A DNA stretch of 64,000 nt from assembly GCA_025869365.1 (NCBI GenBank), contig JAOZVV010000056.1:1-64000 (forward strand), read 5' to 3'. The notes below the pieces were generated by a model, which searched no databases, had not been told where the DNA came from, and saw nothing but the letters and a program-made list of their open reading frames with translations. The position numbers and the translations under genes were made by a program. How positions within the stretch are numbered: the stretch's first letter is position 1; every line of letters starts with the position of its first letter. Shown here one piece after another: positions 16,568 to 25,513 of the stretch. The stretch comes from Pseudonocardia sp. (GTDB lineage Bacteria; Actinomycetota; Actinomycetes; Mycobacteriales; Pseudonocardiaceae).

Positions 16568-17916
16568 CCGTGGACCGGGCGCGGCTCGTGGCGGACGCCG
16601 TCCTCTACGAGGGCTACCTCCTCTACCCCTACCGGGCGACGTCGGGCAAGAACCAGGCCCGCTGGCAGTTCGGCGTGCTGGCCCCCGCGGGCGCGGCCGC
16701 CGCGGGGCTGGGCGAGGAGTCCGGCCTGGCCGTGCAGACGCTGCTGCGCCCCGGCCCGGGCGCCGCGGTGCGGGTCGCCGTGCGCTGCCTGCAGCTGCAG
16801 ACGCGCGGGGTCGAGCGGGCCGAGGCGGACGGCGGGTTCACCCCGGTCCGCGAGCTGATGGTCGACGGCACGAGCCGGCTGAGCTGGGACGAGGCGGTCG
16901 AGCAGGAGGTCGCGAGCGGGCCGTTCACCCTCGCCGAGCTGGCCGAGGGCGTCACCGCGCCGATCGAGATCGAGGGCGGTGAGGAACGGGAGACCCTGCT
17001 CGACGCCACGGGGGCGGTGGCCGGCCGGGTGGTGCGCCGCCGCCGCCCGCTGGCCGCGACGCTGCGGCTCGGCGCGGAGCCGGACGACGGCGTCGTCCGG
17101 CTCACGGCCGAGGTCGAGAACACCGGACCGGGTGCACGGGACGCCGCCGACGCGATCCGCCGCTCGCTCATCGGGACCCACCTGCTGCTCACCACGCACG
17201 ACGCGGAGTTCCTGTCCGTCATCGACCCGCCCACCGGCGCCGCCGCCGCCGCGCGCCGGTGCCGGCAGCGGCGCTGCTGGCCCGTGCTGGCCGGTCCACC
17301 CGGGCAGACCGACGTGGTGCTCGGGCTGCCGATCATCCTCGACGACCACCCCGAGATCGCCCCGCAGAGCGCCGGGGCCCTGTTCGACTCCACCGAGATC
17401 GACGAGATCCTGACCTTGCGGGTGATGACCTTGACCGACGACGAGAAGGCGCAGGCCCGGGCCACCGACCCGCGGGCGGCGGCCGTCATCGACCGCTGCG
17501 AACGGATGACGCCGGAGCAGATGCAGGGCCTGCACGGGGTGCTGCGGGACCCGCACGCCGGCACGTCCACCCCGACCGGCGACGACTGGTGGGCGGCCGA
17601 GGCCGCCGCCGACGTGACGCCGGAGACCGACACGGTGGTCGTCGCCGGCGTCCCCGTCGGCCGCGGCAGCCTGGTGCGGCTGCACCCCTCCCGCCGCGCC
17701 GACGCCCAGGACCTGTTCCTGGCCGACCTGGAGGCCCGGGTCAGCGGTGTCCACGTCGATCTCGACGGGGAGACCCACGTGGCCGTCACCCTGCTCGACG
17801 ATCCCGCCGCCGACCTGCACGACTGGTACGGCCGCTACCTCTACTTCGCCCCCGACGAGCTCGAACCGCTCGCCGGGGCCGCAGATCCCGACCGGCGAGA
17901 GGAGACCACGTCATGA
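16564..17916 (+). CDS. hydrogenase-cluster protein of unknown function
   Basis: A 450-residue protein, ATGA-coupled to the gene before. It begins VDRARLVADAVLYEGYLLYPYRAT and contains NQARWQFGVLAP and LIGTHLLLTTHDAEFLSVIDPP. No Cys or His metal site, signal peptide or membrane helix stands out. Large proteins starting with this LYEGYLLYPYR signature recur in group 1h clusters. The conserved position between DUF6084 and the small membrane protein suggests a dedicated maturation or anchoring factor. Function unknown. Confidence 0.75.
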   Translation: MTVDRARLVADAVLYEGYLLYPYRATSGKNQARWQFGVLAPAGAAAAGLGEESGLAVQTLLRPGPGAAVRVAVRCLQLQTRGVERAEADGGFTPVRELMVDGTSRLSWDEAVEQEVASGPFTLAELAEGVTAPIEIEGGEERETLLDATGAVAGRVVRRRRPLAATLRLGAEPDDGVVRLTAEVENTGPGARDAADAIRRSLIGTHLLLTTHDAEFLSVIDPPTGAAAAARRCRQRRCWPVLAGPPGQTDVVLGLPIILDDHPEIAPQSAGALFDSTEIDEILTLRVMTLTDDEKAQARATDPRAAAVIDRCERMTPEQMQGLHGVLRDPHAGTSTPTGDDWWAAEAAADVTPETDTVVVAGVPVGRGSLVRLHPSRRADAQDLFLADLEARVSGVHVDLDGETHVAVTLLDDPAADLHDWYGRYLYFAPDELEPLAGAADPDRREETTS

Positions 17917-18032
17917 AGGCGCTCGGAACGGTGCTCACGGTGCTTCTGGTGGCGGCCACGGCGGGGGCCGTCGTGCTGGGTGTCCGGTCGGTCCCGGACG
18001 TCAAGCGCTATCTCGCGATCCGCCGGATGTAG
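17913..18032 (+). CDS. 39-residue single-span membrane protein (DUF6893-like)
   Basis: A tiny gene in ATGA overlap with its upstream neighbour. The product is one hydrophobic helix (LGTVLTVLLVAATAGAVVLG) followed by a basic tail (SVPDVKRYLAIRRM), which predicts N-out/C-in or monotopic insertion. Small proteins of this look are recurrent in hydrogenase loci (DUF6893 as I recall). It could anchor the soluble hydrogenase complex to the membrane near quinone reduction, which is inference. A 17-bp-spaced duplication of CGGATGTAGC (18024 and 18041) overlaps its stop codon. Confidence 0.7.
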   Translation: MKALGTVLTVLLVAATAGAVVLGVRSVPDVKRYLAIRRM

Positions 18033-18092
18033 CGCGGGGCCGGATGTAGCGCAGGGAGGTCCCGGCCCCGCAGGTACCCGAGGAGGAGAGTG

Positions 18093-18635
18093 ATGACCGC
18101 AACGGTGGAGCGACGGATCCTGGTCGCCGGGATCGGGAACATCTTCTGCCGCGACGACGGGTTCGGGCCCGCGGTGGCCGGGCGGCTCCTCGGGCGCCCG
18201 CGGCGCCCCGCGGTGCGCGTCGTGGACTACGGCATCCGCGGCATGCACCTGGCCTTCGACCTGCTCGACGACGTCGATGCGCTCGTCCTCGTCGACGCGC
18301 TGCCCGGGGACGGCGGACCCGGCGAGCTGACGGTGCTGCAGGTGGGGCCCGGCGACATCGGGGACGCCCCGTTCGACGCCCACGCCATGAGCCCGGTCGC
18401 GGTGCTCGCGAGCCTCGGGTCGCTGGGCGGACAGCTCCCGCCGACGATCGTCGTCGGGTGCCGGCCCCTCGACGTCGGCCCCGGGATCGGGCTGACCCCG
18501 GTCATCCGCAGGGCGGTCCCGCACGCCGTCGCCGAGGTGGAGCGGCTGGTCGAGCGCCTTGCCGGGGAGCTCCCGGAGGTGGCGGAGCTGCCGGCGTCCC
18601 ACGCGGCGGGGTCCACGCCACGGCCCGGGCCCTGA
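18093..18635 (+). CDS. hydrogenase maturation protease (HupD/HyaD family)
   Basis: A 180-residue endopeptidase that trims the C-terminus of HhyL after Ni insertion. Family motifs are GIGNIFCRDDGFGPAVA (Asp/Glu-type metal ligand in the GNxxxxDDGxG loop), VVDYGIRGMHL and LVDALPGDG. A conserved His lies in DAHAMSPVAVL. The start at 18093 is chosen for AGGAGG at 18081-18086; GTG at 18090 is an alternative. It is followed 1 bp later by hypC. Confidence 0.9.
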   Translation: MTATVERRILVAGIGNIFCRDDGFGPAVAGRLLGRPRRPAVRVVDYGIRGMHLAFDLLDDVDALVLVDALPGDGGPGELTVLQVGPGDIGDAPFDAHAMSPVAVLASLGSLGGQLPPTIVVGCRPLDVGPGIGLTPVIRRAVPHAVAEVERLVERLAGELPEVAELPASHAAGSTPRPGP

Positions 18636-18636
18636 G

Positions 18637-18906
18637 ATGTGTCTCGGGATCCCCGGCCGCGTCGTCGGGCACGTCGAGGGCTACGGCGGCCAGCTCGTGC
18701 TCGTCGACGTCCAGGGCGCCCGGCGCAAGGTCAACATCGGCATGCTCGCGGACGAGGACCAGGCGCTCGCCGCCGGGGACTGGGTGCTCATCCACATGGG
18801 GTTCGCCGTCGAACGGGTCGACGCCGCCGGGGCGGAGCGGGCGATGACCGGACTGGAGCTGATGGGGCGTCCGCGGGACGACCCGGGACCGGGCGGTCCG
18901 CCATGA
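18637..18906 (+). CDS. hypC: HypC/HybG family hydrogenase chaperone (first copy)
   Basis: An 89-residue chaperone with the essential N-terminal MCLGIPGRV (Cys2 carries the Fe(CN)2CO unit with HypD). The body GARRKVNIGMLAD and GDWVLIHMGFAVERVD is typical. It transfers the iron centre to HhyL. Its stop overlaps the hypF start by 4 bp. A second hypC lies beyond hypF. Confidence 0.93.
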   Translation: MCLGIPGRVVGHVEGYGGQLVLVDVQGARRKVNIGMLADEDQALAAGDWVLIHMGFAVERVDAAGAERAMTGLELMGRPRDDPGPGGPP

Positions 18907-21236
18907 GCACCGGATCGCCCCTCATCCGGTCCGGGGCCCTCCCCGTCCGGTGCCGGTACCGGGTGGTGGGGCTGGTGCAGGGCGTGGGCTTCCGGCCCTT
19001 CGTCCACGCCACCGCGACGGCGCTCGGGCTCTCCGGCACGGTCGCCAACGACTCGGCCGGGGTCGTGGTCGAGGCCGAGGGCGACGCGGCGGCCGTGGCG
19101 GAGCTGGGGGCCGCCCTCGGCCGCGACGCCCCGCCGCTCGCGGTGGTGGAACGGATCGAGTCCGCCGCCGTCGCCGTCCGGGGCGGCGCCGGGTTCCGGA
19201 TCGTGGAGTCGCGCCACGTGGACGGCGGGCGCACCCTCGCCTCCCCCGACGTCGCGACGTGCGACGACTGCCTGCGCGAGCTCGCCGACCCGGCGGACCG
19301 CCGCTACCGGCACCCGTTCGTCACCTGCACCAACTGCGGGCCGCGCTTCACCATCATCACCGACCTGCCCTACGACCGGCCGTCGACGACCATGGCCGGC
19401 TTCCCGATGTGCGCCGACTGCGCCCGGGAGTACGCCGACCCGGCCGACCGCCGGTTCCACGCCCAGCCCATCGCCTGCCCCGGCTGCGGACCGCGGCTCG
19501 AGCTCGTCACGGGCCCGGACCCGGTTGCCGGTGGCCCGGTTCTCGGTGAGGCCGCGCTGGCCGGGGCCCGCGCGCTGCTCGCCGCCGGCGCGGTCGTCGC
19601 CGTCAAGGGTCTCGGCGGGTACCACCTGGCCTGCGACGCCACGGACGAGGACGCCGTCGCCACGTTGCGCCGCCGCAAGGCCCGCGGCGCGAAGCCATTC
19701 GCGGTGATGGTGCCGGACCTGGCCACCGCGCAGGAGCTGGCCGTCGTCGGGGACCTCGATGCGGCGCTGCTCACCGGCCCCCGGCGCCCGGTCGTGCTCG
19801 TCGAGCGGCGGGCCGCAGCCCGGACCGCGCCGTCGGTCTCCCCCGCGAACCCGGACCTCGGTCTGCTGCTGCCCTACACGCCGGTGCACGCGCTGCTGCT
19901 GGGGCTGCCGGGCGACGAGCCCGGCCCCCGGGTCCTGGTGATGACCTCGGGCAACCTCTCGGGCGAGCCCATCGTCACCGACGACGCGGACGCGCTGGTC
20001 CGCCTCGCCGGCCTCGCCGACGCCTGGCTGCGCCACGACCGGCCCATCCGGGTCCCCTGCGACGACTCGGTGACCCGCGTCGTCGAGGACGCGGAGCTGC
20101 CGATCCGCCGATCCCGCGGGTATGCGCCGCTGCCGGTGACCCTCCCCGTGGCGGTCCCGCCGACCCTGGCCGTCGGCGCCGACCTGAAGAACACCTGCGC
20201 GGTCGGGGCGGGCCGCCACGCCTGGCTCTCCCAGCACGTCGGCGACATGGACGACCTGCGGACCCTCGACGCGTTCGGCGCCACCCAGGAGCACCTGCGG
20301 ATGCTCACCGGCGTCGCCCCCACCCACCTCGCCGCCGATGACCACCCGCTCTACCGGTCCACGCACTGGGCGCGCCGTGAACGGGGTGGGCGCGTGCTGA
20401 TCGGGGTGCAGCACCACCACGCCCACACCGCGTCGGTGATGGCCGAGCACGGCCTCGACGGGACGCGTCCGGTCATCGGGATCGCCTTCGACGGAACGGG
20501 CTACGGAAGCGACGGCGCGGTCTGGGGCGGCGAGGTGCTGGTCGCCGACTACGCGGGCTTCGAGCGGATCGGACACCTGGGCTACGTGCCGCTGCCCGGC
20601 GGCGACGCGAGCGTGCGCCGCCCCTACCGGATGGCCCTGGCCCACCTGCGCGCCGCGGGCGTCGAATGGACCGACGACCTGCCCTGTGTCGGCGCCTGCC
20701 CCGCCGCCGAGCGCGCCGTCCTCGACCACCAGCTCAGCACCGGACTCGGCTGCGTCCCCACGTCGAGCATGGGCCGGCTGTTCGACGCCGTCAGCGCGCT
20801 GGCCGGGGTCTGCCAGGTCGCCGACCACGAGGGACAGGCCGCCGTCGAGCTCGAAGGGGCCGGGCGCGGGATCCGGGCCCCCGACGGCTACCGGTTCGGC
20901 GAAGCCATGGACCCCACCCCGGTCGTCCGGGCCGTCGCCGCCGACGTCCGGGCCGGGGTGGCGCGCGCCGTCGTCAGCGCCCGCTTCCACGCCGCCGTCG
21001 TCGACCTGATCGCCGGCGTCGCCACGACCGCCCGCGCGGCCACCGGCCTGTCCACCGTGGCGCTCAGCGGCGGGGCGTTCCAGAACCCGACCCTGCTGGC
21101 CGGGGCCTGCCAGGCCCTGCGCCGCAACGACTTCACCGTTCTCCGCCACCGCGTGGTGCCGCCCAACGACGGCGGTATCGCGTTGGGCCAACTCATGATC
21201 GCCGCCGACCGCTCGAGGGGTCTCCCATGTGCCTAG
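18903..21236 (+). CDS. hypF: carbamoyltransferase HypF
   Basis: A 777-residue multidomain enzyme making the cyanide ligand precursor from carbamoyl phosphate. In order: acylphosphatase domain ([16 protein letters not shown]), two zinc fingers ([41 protein letters not shown]), a YrdC-like domain ([23 protein letters not shown]) and a Kae1-like domain ([38 protein letters not shown]). Full length and all motifs are present. It acts with HypE. Confidence 0.95.
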   Translation: MSTGSPLIRSGALPVRCRYRVVGLVQGVGFRPFVHATATALGLSGTVANDSAGVVVEAEGDAAAVAELGAALGRDAPPLAVVERIESAAVAVRGGAGFRIVESRHVDGGRTLASPDVATCDDCLRELADPADRRYRHPFVTCTNCGPRFTIITDLPYDRPSTTMAGFPMCADCAREYADPADRRFHAQPIACPGCGPRLELVTGPDPVAGGPVLGEAALAGARALLAAGAVVAVKGLGGYHLACDATDEDAVATLRRRKARGAKPFAVMVPDLATAQELAVVGDLDAALLTGPRRPVVLVERRAAARTAPSVSPANPDLGLLLPYTPVHALLLGLPGDEPGPRVLVMTSGNLSGEPIVTDDADALVRLAGLADAWLRHDRPIRVPCDDSVTRVVEDAELPIRRSRGYAPLPVTLPVAVPPTLAVGADLKNTCAVGAGRHAWLSQHVGDMDDLRTLDAFGATQEHLRMLTGVAPTHLAADDHPLYRSTHWARRERGGRVLIGVQHHHAHTASVMAEHGLDGTRPVIGIAFDGTGYGSDGAVWGGEVLVADYAGFERIGHLGYVPLPGGDASVRRPYRMALAHLRAAGVEWTDDLPCVGACPAAERAVLDHQLSTGLGCVPTSSMGRLFDAVSALAGVCQVADHEGQAAVELEGAGRGIRAPDGYRFGEAMDPTPVVRAVAADVRAGVARAVVSARFHAAVVDLIAGVATTARAATGLSTVALSGGAFQNPTLLAGACQALRRNDFTVLRHRVVPPNDGGIALGQLMIAADRSRGLPCA

Positions 21237-21535
21237 CCGTACCGGGCCGCATCGTCCGCACCTACGAACAGGACCTGACCCCCATGGCCGAGGTCGACTT
21301 CGGCGGGGTCGGGAAGGAGGTCTGCCTCCAGTACGTCCCGGACGCCGTCGTCGGCGAGTACGTGATCGTGCACGTCGGTTTCGCGATCCAGCGGCTCGAC
21401 GAGGTGTCGGCCCTGGACACGCTGCGCGCCTTCGCGGGCATGGGCGTCCTCGAGGAGGAGTTCGGCGACGGGTTCGAGCGTGCGGCACGGGCCGTGCGGC
21501 ACCCCGGAACGACGACGGAAGGAGCAGCACGATGA
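21227..21535 (+). CDS. hypC: HypC family chaperone (second copy)
   Basis: A 102-residue second HypC with [10 protein letters not shown] at the start. Its ATG lies 10 bp inside the hypF 3-prime end. It differs clearly from the first copy ([20 protein letters not shown]) and has a 25-residue acidic then basic tail. Two HypC-type chaperones may serve HypD and the large subunit separately, or two steps of one pathway, as for HypC/HybG in enterics. It overlaps hypD by 4 bp. Confidence 0.92.
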   Translation: MCLAVPGRIVRTYEQDLTPMAEVDFGGVGKEVCLQYVPDAVVGEYVIVHVGFAIQRLDEVSALDTLRAFAGMGVLEEEFGDGFERAARAVRHPGTTTEGAAR

Positions 21536-22641
21536 GGTACCTGGACGAGTTCAGCGACCCCGATCTCGCGGCCCGGCTCCTCGACCGGATCCACGCCGCG
21601 ACCACCCGGCCCTGGGCGATCATGGAGGTCTGCGGCGGCCAGACGCACTCGATCATCAGGCACGGCATCGACCAGCTGCTGCCCGACGACGTGGAGATGA
21701 TCCACGGCCCCGGCTGCCCCGTCTGCGTCACCCCGCTGGAGATCATCGACCGGGCGCTGTCCATCGCGGCTCGGCCGGACGTCGTCTTCTGCTCCTTCGG
21801 CGACATGCTCCGCGTCCCCGGCAGTGACAAGGACCTGTTCCGGATCAAGAGCGAGGGCGGCGACGTCCGCGTCGTCTACTCCCCCCTGGACGCGCTGACG
21901 CTGGCCCGGGAGAACCCGGACAAGCAGGTCGTGTTCTTCGGCATCGGCTTCGAGACCACCGCACCGGCCAACGCGATGACCGTCCACCAGGCCGCGCGGC
22001 TGGGGATCGGGAACTTCTCGCTGCTGGTCTCGCACGTCCTCGTCCCCCCGGCGATCGCGGCCATCATGGAGTCGCCCACGTGCCGGGTCCAGGGGTTCCT
22101 GGCCGCGGGGCACGTCTGCAGCGTCATGGGCACGGCCGAGTACCCGCCGCTGGCCGAGCGGTACCGGGTGCCGATCGTGGTCACCGGGTTCGAGCCGCTG
22201 GACATCCTCGAGGGCATCCGGCGCACCGTCCTGCAGCTCGAGTCGGGCCGGCACGAGCTGGACAACGCCTACACCCGGGCCGTCCCCGCCGAGGGGAACC
22301 TGCCCGCCAAGGCCATGCTGAGCGACGTCTTCGAGGTCACCGACCGGGCCTGGCGCGGCATCGGGACGATCCCGCGGAGCGGGTGGCGGCTCTCGGAGCG
22401 CTACCGGGAGTTCGATGCCGAGCAGCGGTTCGACGTCCACGGGATCCACACCGCCGAGTCGGCCGTCTGCCGCTCCGGGGAGGTCCTGCAGGGCCTGATC
22501 ACACCTCACGAGTGCGCCGCGTTCGGTCGCGAGTGCACGCCGCGAAACCCCTTGGGCGCCACCATGGTCTCGGCCGAGGGGGCCTGCGCCGCCTACTACA
22601 CCTACCGGCGTCTCGAGCTCACGGAGGCGACCGGTGCCTGA
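21532..22641 (+). CDS. hypD: hydrogenase maturation protein HypD
   Basis: A 369-residue Fe-S protein, scaffold for the Fe(CN)2CO unit with HypC. Visible motifs: [46 protein letters not shown] and, near the C-terminus, the Cys-bearing [10 protein letters not shown] and [16 protein letters not shown]. The start overlaps the hypC stop (ATGA) and the end overlaps hypE by 8 bp. Confidence 0.95.
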   Translation: MRYLDEFSDPDLAARLLDRIHAATTRPWAIMEVCGGQTHSIIRHGIDQLLPDDVEMIHGPGCPVCVTPLEIIDRALSIAARPDVVFCSFGDMLRVPGSDKDLFRIKSEGGDVRVVYSPLDALTLARENPDKQVVFFGIGFETTAPANAMTVHQAARLGIGNFSLLVSHVLVPPAIAAIMESPTCRVQGFLAAGHVCSVMGTAEYPPLAERYRVPIVVTGFEPLDILEGIRRTVLQLESGRHELDNAYTRAVPAEGNLPAKAMLSDVFEVTDRAWRGIGTIPRSGWRLSERYREFDAEQRFDVHGIHTAESAVCRSGEVLQGLITPHECAAFGRECTPRNPLGATMVSAEGACAAYYTYRRLELTEATGA

Positions 22642-23710
22642 CACCTCCCCCACCGGGGCGACGGTCGACATGGACGGCTGGGCGTGCCCGCTGCCGCTGC
22701 GGGACTCACCGACGGTCGTGATGGGACACGGCGGCGGCGGCGCGCTGTCCGCCGAGCTCGTCGAGCATCTCTTCCTGCCCGCCTTCGGGGACGCGGGCCG
22801 GGCCGAGCTGGGTGACTCGGCCGTCCTGGACGTCGGGCCCGGCCGGCTCGCGTTCTCCACGGACTCGTTCGTCGTCAGGCCGCTGTTCTTCCCGGGCGGC
22901 AGCATCGGCGACCTCGCCGTCAACGGGACGGTCAACGACCTGGCCATGTCCGGGGCGCGCCCGCTCCACCTCTCGACCGCGTTCATCCTCGAGGAGGGCA
23001 CCCCGCTGCGGGAGATCGGGCGGGTGGCCGAGGCGATGGGCCGCGCGGCCTCGGTCGCCGGGGTCGGCCTGGTCACCGGCGACACCAAGGTCGTCGACGC
23101 GGGACACGGCGACGGGATCTACATCACCACGGCCGGCATCGGCGTCCTCGACGACGGCGTCGACATCCGGGCCGAGCGGGCCGCCGTCGGCGACGTGGTG
23201 ATCGTCAGCGGCCGGATCGGGGTGCACGGCGTGGCCGTCCTCAGCTGCCGGGAGGGCCTGAGCTTCGGGACCACGGTCGAGAGCGACTGCGCCGCGCTGC
23301 ACGGCCTGGTCGCGGCGATGCTGGCCACGGGCGCGGACGTGCACGTGCTGCGCGACCCCACCCGCGGCGGGGTCGCGGCGTCGCTCAACGAGATCGCCCG
23401 CGCGGCAGGGGTGGGCGTCGAGCTGGTCGAGCGGGCGCTGCCCGTGCCGGACGGCGTCGCGGACGCCTGCAGCCTGCTCGGTCTCGATCCGCTCTACGTG
23501 GCCAACGAGGGCAAGCTCGTCGCCTTCGTCCCCGCGCCGGAGGCGGAGCGTGTGCTCGCCGCCATGCGGGCGCACGAGCTCGGCAAGGAGGCCGTCGCCA
23601 TCGGCCGCTGCGTCGACGCCCACCCCGGGATGGTCGTGGCGAGGACCGGGCTCGGCGGCACCCGCGTGGTCGACCTGCCGCTCGGCGAGCAGCTCCCCCG
23701 GATCTGCTGA
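22634..23710 (+). CDS. hypE: hydrogenase maturation protein HypE
   Basis: A 358-residue PurM-like ATPase that dehydrates the HypF-made thiocarboxamide on its C-terminal cysteine. The N-terminal [13 protein letters not shown] and GDSAVLD, the middle [20 protein letters not shown] and [19 protein letters not shown] are family motifs. The conserved C-terminal tetrapeptide PRIC is intact. GTG start. A 65-bp stretch of this gene (23466-23530) is 89% identical to a remnant at 30820-30884. Confidence 0.95.
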   Translation: MPDTSPTGATVDMDGWACPLPLRDSPTVVMGHGGGGALSAELVEHLFLPAFGDAGRAELGDSAVLDVGPGRLAFSTDSFVVRPLFFPGGSIGDLAVNGTVNDLAMSGARPLHLSTAFILEEGTPLREIGRVAEAMGRAASVAGVGLVTGDTKVVDAGHGDGIYITTAGIGVLDDGVDIRAERAAVGDVVIVSGRIGVHGVAVLSCREGLSFGTTVESDCAALHGLVAAMLATGADVHVLRDPTRGGVAASLNEIARAAGVGVELVERALPVPDGVADACSLLGLDPLYVANEGKLVAFVPAPEAERVLAAMRAHELGKEAVAIGRCVDAHPGMVVARTGLGGTRVVDLPLGEQLPRIC

Positions 23711-24523
23711 ATGCCGCCCGCCGCCCCCGGGGAGGTGCTCTTCGCCCGCTACGCCTACCCGCCCACGGAGCTCGGTTACTGCGGACCGGCCGACGCCGAG
23801 CCCGTCTTCGACGTCGCGGCCGGCGCGGGCGGGCCCGGCCCGGACGTGCGGGCGTTCGACGGCGCCGTCGTCTACCTCGAGGTCATCGCCGCCGCAAACG
23901 GCCTGGCGCCGCTCGACCCGCGGGTGGTGGAGGCCTATTGGGTGGGCAACGAGCTGCTCGACGAGGTGGATCCGGCGGGGTTCGTGAAGGAGGTCCGGGT
24001 GCGCTTCGCGGGTGAGGCCGGCCCGGCCCGGGACCTCCGCACCGGCGGCACGTCCGCCGTTCCGCACCACAGCTTCCAGGTGTTCACGGTCTACCCGTGG
24101 GTACGGCTGCTGCCGCGGGGCGGGCCGGCCCTGCACATCCTGGACAGGTGCCGGATCCGGGACGGCACCGTGCTCGCCGTCGACGGCGACGAGGTCGTGG
24201 TCCGGTCCCGGCCGCTCACGTGGGACGGCCACGCGCTCGGCCTCGGGGACCCCGTCGAGGAACGGGCGCGATGGGCGCGGGCCGGGCGCGGGCTGCCGGA
24301 CGCGGTCGCCCCCGGGGACACGGTGGCCCTGCACTGGGACTGGGTCTGCGACCGCCTCACCCCGCGACGGCGGGACGAGCTGCGCCGCCGCACCGCGGCC
24401 CAGCTCGCCCTGACCAACGCGGCCCGGACCAGCGCGGCCCAGACCAGCGCGGCCCGGACGAACGCGACACGGACCGGCGCGACACGGGAGGCCGCCGCTC
24501 CCGTCCCGCCCCCACCGCGGTGA
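23711..24523 (+). CDS. hydrogenase-associated protein (DUF6390-like)
   Basis: A 270-residue protein starting directly after the hypE stop. The body has FARYAYPPTELGYCGPAD, VEAYWVGNELLDEV and PHHSFQVFTVYPWVRLL, a pattern I recall as DUF6390, found at the end of actinobacterial hydrogenase operons. The C-terminal 40 residues are a low-complexity Arg/Thr/Ala tail made by five 15-bp DNA repeats. A role late in maturation or in regulation is inferred from operon position only. Confidence 0.75.
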   Translation: MPPAAPGEVLFARYAYPPTELGYCGPADAEPVFDVAAGAGGPGPDVRAFDGAVVYLEVIAAANGLAPLDPRVVEAYWVGNELLDEVDPAGFVKEVRVRFAGEAGPARDLRTGGTSAVPHHSFQVFTVYPWVRLLPRGGPALHILDRCRIRDGTVLAVDGDEVVVRSRPLTWDGHALGLGDPVEERARWARAGRGLPDAVAPGDTVALHWDWVCDRLTPRRRDELRRRTAAQLALTNAARTSAAQTSAARTNATRTGATREAAAPVPPPPR

Positions 24524-24827
24524 GGGCGAGAGCGGGAAGGGCCGTCACAGGTCGATCCGAGGGACCGGCCCGGGCTGCGGCTCGCCCGGCTGTGCCGGCG
24601 GCGGGAGCGTTCTCAGCGGGGAGGGGGCGGGCGGCCCCGGGGTGAGCGGCCCCGGACCGAGCGGCCCCGGGGGGCGGCGCCCGGTGGACGAGCAGCTGGC
24701 GCAGCAGCTCGTTCGTCTCGAGGGCGGCGTGGTAGGCGGCGAGACCCGCATGCGCCGCGGCGTCGTCGTCCGCGATGTGGGACGCGGCCAGCTCGGCATG
24801 CCGACGTGCCTCTTCCCCGTGGTCCAT
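24357..24827 (-). CDS. possible small Ala/Pro-rich protein
   Basis: A 156-codon frame whose first 45 residues look protein-like and acidic (MDHGEEARRHAELAASHIAD, ALETNELLRQLLVHRA). The rest is Ala/Pro/Arg-rich and runs antisense into the DUF6390-like gene for 167 bp. The overlap argues against the full length. The 5-prime part may be a genuine short gene that has lost its stop. Low confidence. Confidence 0.3.
   Translation of the reverse strand: MDHGEEARRHAELAASHIADDDAAAHAGLAAYHAALETNELLRQLLVHRAPPPGAARSGAAHPGAARPLPAENAPAAGTAGRAAARAGPSDRPVTALPALALTAVGAGRERRPPVSRRSVSRSSGPRWSGPRWSGPRWSGRAGPRCGGAARPAVAG
24413..24487. repeat. five 15-bp tandem repeats in 3-prime end of DUF6390-like gene
   Basis: Imperfect units of the form ACCAGCGCGGCCCGG encode the T(S/N)AAR-type tail (residues about 235-259). 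In-frame units suggest slippage-driven length variation outside the folded domain. Confidence 0.7.
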
Positions 24828-24922
24828 CGAGCCAGTCTTCGCCCACCGCGGCACGACGGCAATGCCGCCGGCCGGGCCCTCCGGTCCCGCCCGTCCGGGC
24901 CACGACGACGTCATGATGTATC

Positions 24923-24942
24923 GTGTCATCACCTGTTGACAC
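24923..24942. promoter_or_regulatory. ArsR-type operator upstream of arsR-like gene
   Basis: GTGTCATCACCTGTTGACAC contains a perfect inverted repeat GTGTCA / TGACAC with an 8-bp spacer, 31 bp upstream of the regulator start. It shares the right half GTTGACA and overall 20-bp frame with the site at 26947-26966, so the regulator probably controls itself and the nitrile hydratase operon. Confidence 0.6.
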
Positions 24943-24973
24943 GTGAGGCCGAAAGCGCGGGAGAGGAGGACCG

Positions 24974-25345
24974 ATGACGTCCGACCTGGCGTTCGACGCC
25001 CTCGCCGATCCGGTCCGCCGGCAGATCCTGGCGGTGTTGTCGGGGACGGACGAGTGCAGCTCCGGTGCGCTCGCCGAGCAGATCACCTCGGTCGGCCGGA
25101 CGGCGGTGTCGACCCACCTTCGCGTGCTCAAGGTGGCGGGTCTGGTCACCGAGCGGAAGGCCGGCCGTTACCGGTTCTACTCGATCGACCCGTCCGGCTC
25201 GGCCCGGGACGTCCTGGCCCTGCTCAACCAGGTCTTCCGGTCCGGCCTGCTCGCGGTGAACGACGCGGTGCCGAACCGCTCGGTACCGGAGGACTCCCCG
25301 CCGGACGCCGCCCCGACGGACACCCCGCACAGACGACCTGCCTGA
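24974..25345 (+). CDS. ArsR-family regulator of nitrile hydratase operon (NhlD-like)
   Basis: A 123-residue winged-helix protein: FDALADPVRRQILAVLSG, EQITSVGRTAVSTHLRVLKV, GLVTERKAGRYRFYSID. No metal-binding Cys pair (CxC) is present, so it probably senses something other than soft metals or relies on the partner sensor. In Rhodococcus rhodochrous J1, NhlD (ArsR-like repressor) and NhlC (AmiC-like) regulate the low-molecular-mass nitrile hydratase. This gene and the next occupy the same place. The disordered acidic C-terminus is not part of the fold. Confidence 0.85.
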   Translation: MTSDLAFDALADPVRRQILAVLSGTDECSSGALAEQITSVGRTAVSTHLRVLKVAGLVTERKAGRYRFYSIDPSGSARDVLALLNQVFRSGLLAVNDAVPNRSVPEDSPPDAAPTDTPHRRPA

Positions 25346-25513
25346 CGCCCGTACCGCGCACGCTGTCGCTCTCTGCACTACTCCCGTCGCACGGCCGCTG
25401 TCACACTGTCGACCTCGGGTGATCCGGGACCTGGCACGACAGACGACCGCCCGACGCCGGGAGCCCGCCCGGCGCGGCCGGTGGTGCCCTACGACGCCCT
25501 CCCCGGAGGCTCG

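Noticed and set aside
24642-24977. Plus-strand frame of 111 codons upstream of arsR
   Set aside because: Composition is shadow-like, it overlaps the arsR start and it has no ribosome site.
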